DNA of 42,699 bases from Ktedonobacteraceae bacterium (GTDB lineage: Bacteria; Chloroflexota; Ktedonobacteria; Ktedonobacterales; Ktedonobacteraceae). Below are positions 24,788 to 32,999 of the stretch, in pieces. The notes beneath the pieces are model-generated. The model saw only the letters and a list, made by a program, of their open reading frames with translations. It searched no databases and had not been told where the DNA came from. The stretch spans positions 1 through 42,699 of the forward strand of contig JAFAXQ010000245.1 of NCBI GenBank assembly GCA_019240835.1. The letters are read 5' to 3'. Each line of letters starts with the position of its first letter. The stretch's first letter is position 1. The position numbers were made by a program, and so were the translations under genes.

Positions 24788-25633
24788 ATGGCTGTTCGTA
24801 TTGTTACAGATAGCACTGCGGATATTCCGCTAGCGCAGGCGCAGGCATTAGCTATTACCATCGTCCCACTCACCGTTTTCTTCGGTGAACAAGCCTTTCT
24901 TGATGGAGTAGAACTGGATAACGCGGGTTTCTATAGAAAGCTGCGGGAAAGTAAATCCTTGCCGCGTACCTCACAACCTCCGCCGGCCGCATTTCAAGAA
25001 GCCTACAAGAATCTCATCAGTGAGGGTGCAGATGGTATTCTCTCCGTTCATCTCTCCTCAAAATTGAGTGGTACCTATCAGTCGGCATGTACAGCTCGTG
25101 ATACGCTCCCCGAAAGTATGAAAAAGGTGCCCATCGCTATCCTTGATTCGTGCTCTATCAGTGTGGGTATGTCTCAACCTATAATGCACGTAGCACAAGG
25201 GGCTAAGCAGGGACTGAGTCTGGAAGAAATCAAGGTACACGTCATCAATGAACTTTCCCGCACACACGTTCTAGCGGTGTTGGACACGCTGGAGTTCTTG
25301 AAACGCGGAGGACGCATTGGCAGCGCTCGGGCGATGCTGGGCAACATGCTCAATGTCAAACCAATTCTGGCGCTTAAAGATGGTGAAGCGATACCACTAG
25401 AGCGCCCACGCACTCGCAGCAAGGCATACGCACGTATAGCACAATTAGTGAGTGAAATGGGAAAAATAGAAAGCCTATGCATTGCCGAAGCCAGTGAAGA
25501 AGTGGGACAGCAGCTCGCGCAGGCAATACGAGAGGTGTACAAGGGGGACATCCCTTTTTACAAGCTCGGAGCTGTATTAGGTACACATACTGGTCCTGGC
25601 ACGGCTGCAGTTGCTGTGATCACAGCACAGTAG
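24788..25633 (+). CDS. DegV family fatty-acid-binding protein (FakB-like)
   Basis: The 281-residue protein has the DegV fold marks: VRIVTDSTADIP at the start, LPRTSQPPPAAFQEAY, ILSVHLSSKLSGTYQSA (the fatty-acid carboxylate pocket), LEFLKRGGRIGSA, and the C-terminal LGAVLGTHTGPGTAAV. FakB proteins hold a fatty acid while FakA phosphorylates it. Direct adjacency to fakA, in the same direction with a 13-base gap, makes that pairing likely. The ribosome binding site is GGAG, spaced ten bases from the ATG. Which fatty acid it prefers cannot be told here. Confidence 0.93.
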   Translation: MAVRIVTDSTADIPLAQAQALAITIVPLTVFFGEQAFLDGVELDNAGFYRKLRESKSLPRTSQPPPAAFQEAYKNLISEGADGILSVHLSSKLSGTYQSACTARDTLPESMKKVPIAILDSCSISVGMSQPIMHVAQGAKQGLSLEEIKVHVINELSRTHVLAVLDTLEFLKRGGRIGSARAMLGNMLNVKPILALKDGEAIPLERPRTRSKAYARIAQLVSEMGKIESLCIAEASEEVGQQLAQAIREVYKGDIPFYKLGAVLGTHTGPGTAAVAVITAQ

Positions 25634-25669
25634 GTAATTGTCGTTGCGTGAAACATGTGCCTGTCCCCA

Positions 25670-25698
25670 TTGACTAAAGCCAAACTGTCACGTACAAT
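25670..25698 (+). promoter_or_regulatory. Strong promoter before the coupled small-gene pair
   Basis: TTGACT (25670-25675), a 17-base spacer and TACAAT (25693-25698), each five of six to consensus. Transcription should start near 25705, leaving a leader of about 230 bases. Confidence 0.6.
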
Positions 25699-25775
25699 AT
25701 TAGTAATGAAATCTGTTCAAAACGCGTTTCGCACGCCATATTAGAGATTCGAGTAACAGATCGCCGACATAAAAC

Positions 25776-25825
25776 GTGTCCTACAAAGAGGACATCTGCA
25801 TTGCTTTACAGGACACCACTTTTTT
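25776..25825 (+). promoter_or_regulatory. Leader with alternative hairpins and a T-run, possible attenuator
   Basis: GTGTCCT (25776-25782) can pair with nearby AGGACA (25789-25794) or with distal AGGACAC (25810-25816), but not both. The distal pairing is followed by a T6 run at 25820-25825. This is the layout of an attenuator, although the distal stem is short with a long loop. It may instead be a plain terminator for fakA-fakB. Confidence 0.3.
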
Positions 25826-25933
25826 GTACTATGTAGTTCATTGATTGTGTGAAGGCAACCTATGCGGTAGCCTCTACAAGTGTTCGTCGGAAAATGCCAC
25901 TTATGTGGCGTAGACTACGAAGGAGGAACGACT

Positions 25934-26179
25934 GTGGGAATGTTACGAGTAATGTCACGGCGCGGCGATGATCGTGTCGTATGGGACGTGCAGAAAGCAT
26001 TGACAGGTGACCCCGAGGCTATGGCAGCGATCCGCGAGGCAGAGCGCATTTTTGCACAAGAGCGTGCGAAGGGTGCCACACCATTCCGCGTTGAGCCAGG
26101 CAAACCAGTGGAGCGTATTGATCAGTTCGATGTTACTGCAGAGCAGATAGTGATGGTCCCGCGAGTTGTCGGCGGATGA
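25934..26179 (+). CDS. Small protein of unknown function with C-terminal Gly-Gly
   Basis: I do not recognise this protein. From GTG 25934 it has 81 residues. That start is chosen because GAAGGAGG lies seven bases upstream; the frame is open back to GTG 25880. The extra N-terminus would add a CHLC motif, but it has no ribosome binding site. The protein has a charged helical middle (DPEAMAAIREAERIFAQERA) and then a strand-like C-terminal part (FRVEPGKPVERIDQF, VTAEQIVMVPRVVGG) ending in two glycines. The stop overlaps the next start in an ATGA, so the two are translated together. There is no signal peptide or membrane helix. The C-terminal diglycine is noted without claiming a modifier role. 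Confidence 0.7.
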   Translation: MGMLRVMSRRGDDRVVWDVQKALTGDPEAMAAIREAERIFAQERAKGATPFRVEPGKPVERIDQFDVTAEQIVMVPRVVGG

Positions 26180-26586
26180 CTCCCGTTACTCAGGTGCTTG
26201 GCGTCCTGGGTTGGGTTGTTATTACTCTCGCAGTTTTGCAAACAATATGGCTAATTTTCCAGCCATGTTTCAAGAGGTGCTCGCGTGCTGAGCGGCGAGC
26301 TACTGATCTTCTGCGCGATACACTTACACCGCAGCAATTTCGCCAACTAACGTGGCGGGGCTACCTGGAAATTCCCAGTCCTACGGAGCCACAACGAGTG
26401 TACCGTGTACCGCGCTCGAAGGGCTATGTCCAAGTTATAGAAAATGGCCATATGATTATGCGCCTTTGTCTACAACCTGTTGAGTTGTTGCCCGACCCTG
26501 ATATCGTCGTGATGCATAAGCTGATGATAGAGGCAAACGAGGAGTTGTACCTTCAGAAGGCCAACAAATATTTGTGTATTGATTAA
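26176..26586 (+). CDS. Small single-pass membrane protein of unknown function
   Basis: This 136-residue protein is not recognised. One transmembrane helix at about residues 7-29 (VLGVLGWVVITLAVLQTIWL) is followed by a basic stretch (KRCSRAERRA), which places the rest in the cytoplasm. The soluble domain contains LTWRGYLEIPSPTEPQRVYR, then YVQVIENGHMIMRLCLQP and PDIVVMHKLMIEANEELYL. It reads like a compact conserved domain with a repeated strand pattern. It is coupled by ATGA to the upstream Gly-Gly protein, so the two likely act together at the membrane. A large hairpin follows the stop. Confidence 0.75.
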   Translation: MTPVTQVLGVLGWVVITLAVLQTIWLIFQPCFKRCSRAERRATDLLRDTLTPQQFRQLTWRGYLEIPSPTEPQRVYRVPRSKGYVQVIENGHMIMRLCLQPVELLPDPDIVVMHKLMIEANEELYLQKANKYLCID

Positions 26587-26601
26587 CGCAAAGGTTGTTC
26601 T

Positions 26602-26655
26602 ACAGCATAAATAATGACGGGCGCAGTTTCCTGCACCCGTCATTATTTATGCTGT
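26602..26655 (+). terminator. Long hairpin after the coupled small genes
   Basis: A 24-bp stem (26602-26625 with 26632-26655, one mismatch) closes on a GTTTCC loop. The outer arm reads ACAGCATAAATAATGACGGG. The T-tract after it is short (TTTG), so it may act both as terminator and as a 3'-end stabiliser. Confidence 0.65.
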
Positions 26656-26788
26656 TTGTGTTGGGAATAGTACATTAGGGTATGAGTATCCTCTTATCTG
26701 TTTCAATGCTATATCCAAATACGTCGAATAAGTAAGAATGTTGTGATCTTCTTTACTTATGATTGTGTCTAAGCAGAGGAATGTGAGC

Positions 26789-28483
26789 ATGGTTTTCAAC
26801 AACGATGCAGGTCGTAATGGAGCAGTAGGTCAGGTGCAACGCTCACCGGGTTCAGCAGAACAAGAAGTGAGTTGGCGAGACGTTGTTCCGCGTACTCCAG
26901 CATCACGCCTTAAGCGTCGTGGTATCTTTACTCTTGTCAGTATTATCCTACTGGTCACAATTATTTTTTCTGCGTTACGTGTAAGTATGGTTGCCGGCGG
27001 CAACAATGACCAGCTTGAAGTGCGTATCGGTGCCCAGCAGCCTGCGCAGGTCGATTTAAGGCAGAGTTTACCAATAAGTACACACCTCTTCGGGGTAAAT
27101 GTCTTTCCTAAAGCTGGTACCAGTTCGCTAGATCACATCTCTGCTGGCTTTATGAATTACACGCCTGTTGTCATCAATGGCTTGCAGGATATGTCTATTA
27201 AGTTCTTGCGTTACCCTGGCGGTGAGTGGGGCGAGCAGCATGTTCTCACGCTCGGTCAACTGAGCGATTTTAGTACATTGCTCACACAGACAAACAGTGA
27301 TGGCATGATTCAAGCGCATCTTTCTGGCCCGGTCAAGGACGAGCAAGGCAATTTCAAACCTCTCGACCTGAACACAGATTTAAATGTAAGGGCCAACTTG
27401 GCAGGTCGCTGGGTCGATTATATGAATAACCCACACAGCGATCAGCGTAAGGCACTACACGCGCACGATCCTTTCCACCCGGTGAAGCTGTGGACAGTAG
27501 GCAACGAGCCAGATCAGCCAACGTTGATCAACCCGTTAACCAACCAGCCATATACGGTAGCGGATTATGTGACTGCATTTATCCAGTTCTCCAAGGCTAT
27601 GCATCAGAATGATCCGACCATTAAGGTGTTCGGTCCAGAGTTAAGCAGTTTCTATGGTGTGGGTGCTGGTCCCTTCGACGCAGGTGGCCATCCCTGGATG
27701 GACGATTTCCTAAAAGGTATAGGTAGCTACGAACAGGCTAATCATGTTACACTTCTTGATGGCATTTCGTTCCACTATTTCCCTTTCGAGAATGCGCAGC
27801 AGGCTCCTGCATTGCTTATGAGTAGTAGCAATGCCTTAAACTATCTGTTACCTCCACTACGCGAGTTGATAAGGCGAGATCTTGGACGCGATGTACCCAT
27901 CGCTATTACTGAGGTCAATACCAATCCTAGTCAGGGCATCAATCCTTCTCACGGACAGGCCGCTATCTGGTGGGCCGATACGTTGGGAATGCTGCTGAAT
28001 CAGCAGGTCGAATATGCAGCCTTCTTCTCAGCGTCGGATGTCGACTCGCCCTACCCCTTATTTATTGGCAACGGTTTGCGTGAAACAGCAATGGCGCGTG
28101 TAATGCAGTTGTTCGCGCATGTGCAATCAAACCAGGTTCCTGTAGCGGTAGAGCATACCCCTATCAGTATGTATGCTACTCAGGACGACTCGCACCAGGC
28201 GGTAAGCCTGCTGTTCGTCAATAAGTCTCCGACGCCACAGCTTATCCAAATTCGTCCTGTCGATCAGTTTCTAATAGTAAGTTTATGGCCTAGTCTGGAT
28301 GTAAGTATTGCCGGCAATAGTATTGTTGTGCTTACATTACATCGCAGCAGTACAACTCAGCTCAGTGGTGCTGAAGCGTATAGCTACATTGTGCCGGCCA
28401 AAGACGACCCGACTGCCGCACCACTGAGCTATACCGTATGTGGCCATAAGAGTGACGCGTTGGCTAATGATGTGCCTTGTTAG
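26789..28483 (+). CDS. Membrane-anchored clan-A glycoside hydrolase (arabinofuranosidase/GH39-GH51-like)
   Basis: From ATG 26789 (AGAGGA eight bases upstream; the frame is open to an ATG at 26759 with no ribosome binding site) the protein has 564 residues. A cytoplasmic lead is followed by a signal-anchor helix at about 44-68 (FTLVSIILLVTIIFSALRV), so the enzyme faces outward. The barrel has the clan-A acid/base WTVGNEP with E240 and the nucleophile strand IAITEVNT with E375. It ends in a small beta domain (VSLLFVNKSPTPQLIQI). Family members cut arabinosides, xylosides or glucuronides. The substrate here is unknown. It is 13 to 22 bases from the glycosyltransferase gene, which suggests it trims or releases the glycan made by that enzyme. 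Confidence 0.78.
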   Translation: MVFNNDAGRNGAVGQVQRSPGSAEQEVSWRDVVPRTPASRLKRRGIFTLVSIILLVTIIFSALRVSMVAGGNNDQLEVRIGAQQPAQVDLRQSLPISTHLFGVNVFPKAGTSSLDHISAGFMNYTPVVINGLQDMSIKFLRYPGGEWGEQHVLTLGQLSDFSTLLTQTNSDGMIQAHLSGPVKDEQGNFKPLDLNTDLNVRANLAGRWVDYMNNPHSDQRKALHAHDPFHPVKLWTVGNEPDQPTLINPLTNQPYTVADYVTAFIQFSKAMHQNDPTIKVFGPELSSFYGVGAGPFDAGGHPWMDDFLKGIGSYEQANHVTLLDGISFHYFPFENAQQAPALLMSSSNALNYLLPPLRELIRRDLGRDVPIAITEVNTNPSQGINPSHGQAAIWWADTLGMLLNQQVEYAAFFSASDVDSPYPLFIGNGLRETAMARVMQLFAHVQSNQVPVAVEHTPISMYATQDDSHQAVSLLFVNKSPTPQLIQIRPVDQFLIVSLWPSLDVSIAGNSIVVLTLHRSSTTQLSGAEAYSYIVPAKDDPTAAPLSYTVCGHKSDALANDVPC

Positions 28484-28505
28484 ATAGAGAGGAGGAGTGC
28501 TGCTT

Positions 28506-29780
28506 TTGACCATTTTCATTGCGTTTTTAGAATTCCTATACTTGCTGATCATTTTTGCGATGACCGCCCAGGCCATCTTTAATATCCGTTTAATCCTCTT
28601 CACTTGGGAGACACCGGAACACGCATGGCTTAATCACGCGCCGACCGTGTATCGCGACCCCTGTCTCTCTGTTACTATTATGCTACCGGCGCGCCATGAA
28701 GAGGATGTCTACCGTGAGACGATTCAGAAAGTCTATGACTTGAACTATCCAAAAGAATTGATGCAGATCCTAGCGATTTGTAGTGACGATGATCCCGGTA
28801 CCATTGCTGAGGCACAGGCCAAGATTGACGAGCTAGGGGATCCCAATGTTCAACTTGTCGTCTACGACAGTAAACCCAAAACCAGCAAGCCGCGTGGACT
28901 TAATTATGCACTTCAAGTGGCTCGAGGCGATGTAGTAACCATTTTCGATGCAGAAGATGAGCCTCATCCTGATATTCTCAACATTATCAATACGACTATG
29001 CTTGATGAAGGTGTGGACGTAGTACAAAGTGGCGTACAGTTGATGAATTATAATACGAAGTGGTTTTGTTTCCTCAATGTGCTAGAATACTTCTTCTGGT
29101 TTAAGTCGTCGCTGCATTTCTTTGCGCGTATTGGCATGACGCCACTGGGTGGCAACACTGTCTTTGTTCGGCGTGAACTGATGGAACAGCTTGGCGGCTG
29201 GGACGAGACCTGTTTAACAGAGGATGCTGATCTTGGTATTCGCTTGTGCCTCTCCCATGCGCGTCTGCGCATCATCTATGACGATGAATTTGTGACACGC
29301 GAGGAGACGCCTCATACTGTCAACCAGTTTATCAAGCAGCGCACACGCTGGAATCAGGGCTTTATTCAGATTTTCTTCAAGTGGGAATGGCTCAAGCTGG
29401 AGAAACTCTCACAACGTTTGTTGGCCTGCTACGTGCTCATCCTGCCTGAAGTGCAAGCATTTTTCGTGCTCTTGATTCCAGTTTCGCTCTTCATGCTTTT
29501 CTTCGTCAAGTTACCAATCTGGTTGGCAATGCTGACTTTTCTGCCGCTCTACTGCTTCGTTCTGGCTATCTTCATAGAAATCGCTGGCTTGCACGAGTTC
29601 CTGCGGGTGCATAAACGCAAGTGGCGCTGGCGCGAGATGCTGATATTGATGCTGGCTTTCTTCCCGTATCAGTTTATTCTGGGATTAGGTGCCATCCGTG
29701 CTGTCTTTCGCTCCATCAAGGGAGCGTCAAACTGGGAGAAAACTGCCCATATTGGACAACACCGTAAGGCAGTTGCATAA
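28506..29780 (+). CDS. Processive family 2 glycosyltransferase (cellulose/hyaluronan synthase-like)
   Basis: From TTG 28506 the protein has 424 residues. GTG 28497 is also in frame, but it abuts GAGGAGG with no gap. One N-terminal transmembrane helix precedes a GT-A domain with VTIMLPARHEE and SDDD (D94), then DAEDE (D148), TEDAD (D240) and QRTRW (Q278, R281, W282). This is the D,D,D,QxxRW pattern of processive synthases such as BcsA and HasA. Three or more transmembrane helices follow (about 300-400), which would form the export channel. There is no PilZ domain. It polymerises or transfers sugars from nucleotide donors at the inner membrane face. Neighbours on both sides also act on glycans. 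Confidence 0.9.
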   Translation: MTIFIAFLEFLYLLIIFAMTAQAIFNIRLILFTWETPEHAWLNHAPTVYRDPCLSVTIMLPARHEEDVYRETIQKVYDLNYPKELMQILAICSDDDPGTIAEAQAKIDELGDPNVQLVVYDSKPKTSKPRGLNYALQVARGDVVTIFDAEDEPHPDILNIINTTMLDEGVDVVQSGVQLMNYNTKWFCFLNVLEYFFWFKSSLHFFARIGMTPLGGNTVFVRRELMEQLGGWDETCLTEDADLGIRLCLSHARLRIIYDDEFVTREETPHTVNQFIKQRTRWNQGFIQIFFKWEWLKLEKLSQRLLACYVLILPEVQAFFVLLIPVSLFMLFFVKLPIWLAMLTFLPLYCFVLAIFIEIAGLHEFLRVHKRKWRWREMLILMLAFFPYQFILGLGAIRAVFRSIKGASNWEKTAHIGQHRKAVA

Positions 29781-29797
29781 AAATTGAAAGTAACGGT

Positions 29798-31786
29798 ATG
29801 ACTCTTTATGAAGAACCACTTCCTGACCAGGAGAAGCGACAAGCATCTCCTGAGGGGCAGGGACAGTTTCAACGTTACCTAACACCCACGGAAGACTGGG
29901 CTAGACAGCAAATACAGCAGCTTTCTACAGCGCAACTGCCAACGTCACCTGTACCATCAGTAGTACCAGTGCCGTCTCCACCACAGCCGACAATAGCGCC
30001 TCCTTCACAACAAGTGCCGGAGATTCACGGAGGAAATATTATTCTGTATCGTACTCCGACCTTCTTTGTATCTACTACCAATCGTCAAGGACGGCGTGTT
30101 CATCCGTTGCAAGGACCAATGGGACATACAACAAATCTGCCCAAGGCCATGCCGCAACAGGGGGAGCGCATGGCTGCCAGCGTAACGCGCTTGTTGCCGC
30201 AAGTCGCCCCCATCAATCCTATAAATAAAGGGAGAGTTACTATTCCTGTCTGGCTCGAAACCTTTGTCGTCGTCGTTGCCATGACTATTTCGCTGGTGGC
30301 TCATGCTTTCAATATGTTTAATTTTCCTCGCTACGAGTTAGACGAGGGAACCTATATGTCCAGTGCTTGGGCAATCTTGCAGGGGCTTATTACTCCCTAT
30401 CCCTATAGCTATGGTCACCCACCACTGGCTTGGATGCAGATCGCGCTATGGGTGCAGCTTAGTGGTGGCTTCTTTACCTTCGGAAATGCTATTAACAGCG
30501 GTCGCGTACTCATGCTCTTTTATGCCCTGGGCTGCTCACTACTCGTCTATCTGGTTGTGCGTCGCCTGAGTGGTAGTCGCAGTGCAGGGCTACTAGCTCT
30601 GGTCGTCTTCTCGCTCTCACCTCTTAGCATCGCCTATCAGCGGCAAGTACTGCTGGATAACATCGGCGTCTTCTGGCTTCTGTTAGCGATGTATTTACTG
30701 GTGATCGGGAACAGCCGTCTCCTGTATATTGGAGGAGCTGCCGCTTCCTTCGGCGTAGCGCTGCTCTCAAAGGAGATTTTCGTTCTCTTTCTTCCAGTCA
30801 TGAGCTATGCTATCTGGCTGCATACGACGAAGTTTCAGCGCAAGTTCGCCTTGGTAGCTTTTACATATATCGTAGCCGCAATGGGTTCTAGCTTCGTTTT
30901 GTTGGCTATTCTGAAAGGTGAGTTGTTCCCTTACAGTTGGCATCTCCCTGGCGATACGCATCAGCATCTCAGCTTAATTGATGCGGTCGTTGGGCAGGTG
31001 CGACGTTCTCAGACCGAGGGCAGTCTCAGCACAAGCTGGCACGTATGGGTCAGCGGAGACAGTGTGCTTGTGGCTTGTAGTATCGCGACTATTGCCTTTA
31101 ATGCGGTGGTAGGATGGTGGAAGCGCCAGCAACTGATGCTGGCGCTCTTCTCACTCAGCTTCTGGTTCCTCTTAATACGTGGTGGCGTGGTGTTTGCTTT
31201 CTATTTCATCCCATTGATACCACTGACAGCTATCAATACCGCTATGGCAGTCAACACGGTCATAAGCTGGTTTGCTAAGCTGCTACGCTTTGACTTTGTT
31301 CGCATCGTGCTGTTACTTGTCGTAATCGCCGCCGTTATTCCTTACGATTTCGCACACGCTGGCAGAGACTTCACTCAGCATTCTACGTCGGCACAGCAGC
31401 AGGCAATTGCCTGGATACGCCAGCACGCCCCACATAATGCGTTCATCGTTATCAATAGCTATCTCTATATGGATCTGCGTGAGCCTGGGGGGACAGGGGT
31501 TGGTACTGCTGCTACTTACCCTCTTGCACATGTCTACTTCAATGTGGCTACTGACCCTGATCTGCACGATAAAATTCTGAATGGTAACTGGGACCGTATT
31601 GATTACATCGTAGCCGATTCTGAAATGCTCAATGATATCGAACATCTCGGTGGTCCCTTCAGCATTATTGAGACTGCAAGGGAGCATTCTGTAGAACGAG
31701 CTGTCTTCTCTGCCGATGACCAAGACACTAAACTCGTTATCAGAATTTATGAAGTGCAGCACAAGATCGCACGTCCAACTATATAA
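29798..31786 (+). CDS. GT39-type (PMT/ArnT-like) membrane glycosyltransferase
   Basis: The 662-residue protein has a proline-rich disordered N-terminus of about 140 residues (SPVPSVVPVPSPPQPTIAPP). About ten transmembrane helices follow. The first extracytoplasmic loop holds the family's acidic pair, D182/E183 in RYELDEGTYMSSAW, and a GHPPLAWM motif like that of lipid-linked-sugar transferases. Such enzymes move a sugar from a polyprenyl-phosphate donor onto protein or lipid outside the membrane. The C-terminal soluble domain (WIRQHAPHNAFIVINSYLYM) is common in this family. The gene is 17 bases downstream of the GT2 gene. The ribosome binding site is weak. Confidence 0.85.
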   Translation: MTLYEEPLPDQEKRQASPEGQGQFQRYLTPTEDWARQQIQQLSTAQLPTSPVPSVVPVPSPPQPTIAPPSQQVPEIHGGNIILYRTPTFFVSTTNRQGRRVHPLQGPMGHTTNLPKAMPQQGERMAASVTRLLPQVAPINPINKGRVTIPVWLETFVVVVAMTISLVAHAFNMFNFPRYELDEGTYMSSAWAILQGLITPYPYSYGHPPLAWMQIALWVQLSGGFFTFGNAINSGRVLMLFYALGCSLLVYLVVRRLSGSRSAGLLALVVFSLSPLSIAYQRQVLLDNIGVFWLLLAMYLLVIGNSRLLYIGGAAASFGVALLSKEIFVLFLPVMSYAIWLHTTKFQRKFALVAFTYIVAAMGSSFVLLAILKGELFPYSWHLPGDTHQHLSLIDAVVGQVRRSQTEGSLSTSWHVWVSGDSVLVACSIATIAFNAVVGWWKRQQLMLALFSLSFWFLLIRGGVVFAFYFIPLIPLTAINTAMAVNTVISWFAKLLRFDFVRIVLLLVVIAAVIPYDFAHAGRDFTQHSTSAQQQAIAWIRQHAPHNAFIVINSYLYMDLREPGGTGVGTAATYPLAHVYFNVATDPDLHDKILNGNWDRIDYIVADSEMLNDIEHLGGPFSIIETAREHSVERAVFSADDQDTKLVIRIYEVQHKIARPTI

Positions 31787-31811
31787 GTATGTTGTGCAAT
31801 CAATAGATGAA

Positions 31812-31817
31812 TATAAT
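31812..31817 (+). promoter_or_regulatory. Possible -10 box before the DUF362 gene
   Basis: A perfect TATAAT lies 18 bases before ATG 31836. TTGTGC is 14 bases further upstream, too close for a standard promoter. It may give an internal start within the operon or be chance. Confidence 0.25.
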
Positions 31818-31835
31818 GATTAAAGGAAAGGTTTT

Positions 31836-32999
31836 ATGTTAGCGACACGGCTAGATATCAATACTATTGCCATCACACGCACCTTTGATAGCGTTGAGCA
31901 AGCCACACATCGCGTTATTGAGCAGGTAGGGGGCATGGAAGCTGTGATCAGAGGTGCCAAATTGGCTATTCTGAAACCTAATTTCGTGGCGGGGCGCAAT
32001 GCTGCATCTGGTTCAACTACGAGCTTCGCATTGCTCAAGGCGGTAGCGAAGGAGGTGCGCGCCTGTGGTGCTCAACCCATTCTGTGCGAGACTCCCGGTA
32101 CCGAGTTTGATCGCGAGTCCACATACACTATTCTGGGTGTAGAAAAGTTCTGTGCGGAAAATGATATTCATATTCTGCGTGTAGACCCGGAGGGCGGCAC
32201 AGAGGATTGGATGGAAGTGCAGCCGGCAGGTGCGAAGAAACTGCGTAAGTTCCATGTCCTGCGTATTCTACAAGAGGCGCGCTTGATTAACCTGCCTGTG
32301 CTCAAGACACACGTCGTCTCCACTATGACGCTGAGTATGAAAAACCCCATGGGTATCCTGCCTCGTCCTGATCGCCGTTCCATGCACACCTTCGGTATTG
32401 ATCAGAGCATTGTGGATATGAACCTGGCCATCGAGCCAGACTTGAATATTGTTGATGGCAGTGTTGGTCAAGATGGAGAAGGACCACTCTACGGCGACAA
32501 GGCTGATCTCCAGGTGCTCATTGCTGGTCACAATAGCCTCGCCGTTGATCTGACCTGCTGCGATGTGGTGGGCGTCAACCCGCGTCACATTCCACATCTC
32601 AGGCTCGCTCTGCAGCAGTTGGGCGAGCCTTCATGCCAGCGTGTGGGCGAAGATGTTGGCGTTATCAAAAAGTTTCGGTTGCCTGTCCAAAAGGGACTCT
32701 ATAAGTTTGTCTTCTGGATGATGTATCCGCTGGACTATCCCTATACCTGGATTGCCGAACGCGGTAAGCATCTCTGCACTACTCTGTATGGTACAGGTCT
32801 TGTGGGGACGCGCCCCAAGATTCACGACGACAAATGCACCCACTGTGGTGCCTGTGTCGAAGCCTGTCCATTGCCTAACGTGATCGACCTCAAGACATTG
32901 AAAGTGAACTACAAGGCCTGTCAGCGTTGTCTTCTTTGTTATGAAGCCTGTCCCGAAAACGCTATTAGCGTCAAGGGCTATTCAGGAGCACGCCAATGA
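31836..32999 (+). CDS. DUF362 protein with two C-terminal 4Fe-4S clusters
   Basis: The 387-residue protein starts at ATG 31836 after AAAGGAAAGG. The N-terminal DUF362 domain (about 5-280) shows LAILKPNFVAGRN, LLKAVAKEVRACGAQPILCE, NLPVLKTHVVSTMTLSMKN and NIVDGSVGQDGEGP. The C-terminal ferredoxin part has C334, C337, C340 and C344 (CTHCGACVEACP), then C362, C365, C368 and C372 (CQRCLLCYEACP), so it can bind two 4Fe-4S clusters. DUF362 proteins are redox proteins of unclear substrate. The stop overlaps the epimerase start in an ATGA, which suggests a shared pathway. Confidence 0.9.
   Translation: MLATRLDINTIAITRTFDSVEQATHRVIEQVGGMEAVIRGAKLAILKPNFVAGRNAASGSTTSFALLKAVAKEVRACGAQPILCETPGTEFDRESTYTILGVEKFCAENDIHILRVDPEGGTEDWMEVQPAGAKKLRKFHVLRILQEARLINLPVLKTHVVSTMTLSMKNPMGILPRPDRRSMHTFGIDQSIVDMNLAIEPDLNIVDGSVGQDGEGPLYGDKADLQVLIAGHNSLAVDLTCCDVVGVNPRHIPHLRLALQQLGEPSCQRVGEDVGVIKKFRLPVQKGLYKFVFWMMYPLDYPYTWIAERGKHLCTTLYGTGLVGTRPKIHDDKCTHCGACVEACPLPNVIDLKTLKVNYKACQRCLLCYEACPENAISVKGYSGARQ

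Noticed and set aside
25880-25933. Longer N-terminus for the Gly-Gly protein with a CHLC motif
   Set aside because: No ribosome binding site before GTG 25880, whereas GAAGGAGG is ideally placed for GTG 25934. The CxxC could still be real if homologues show it.
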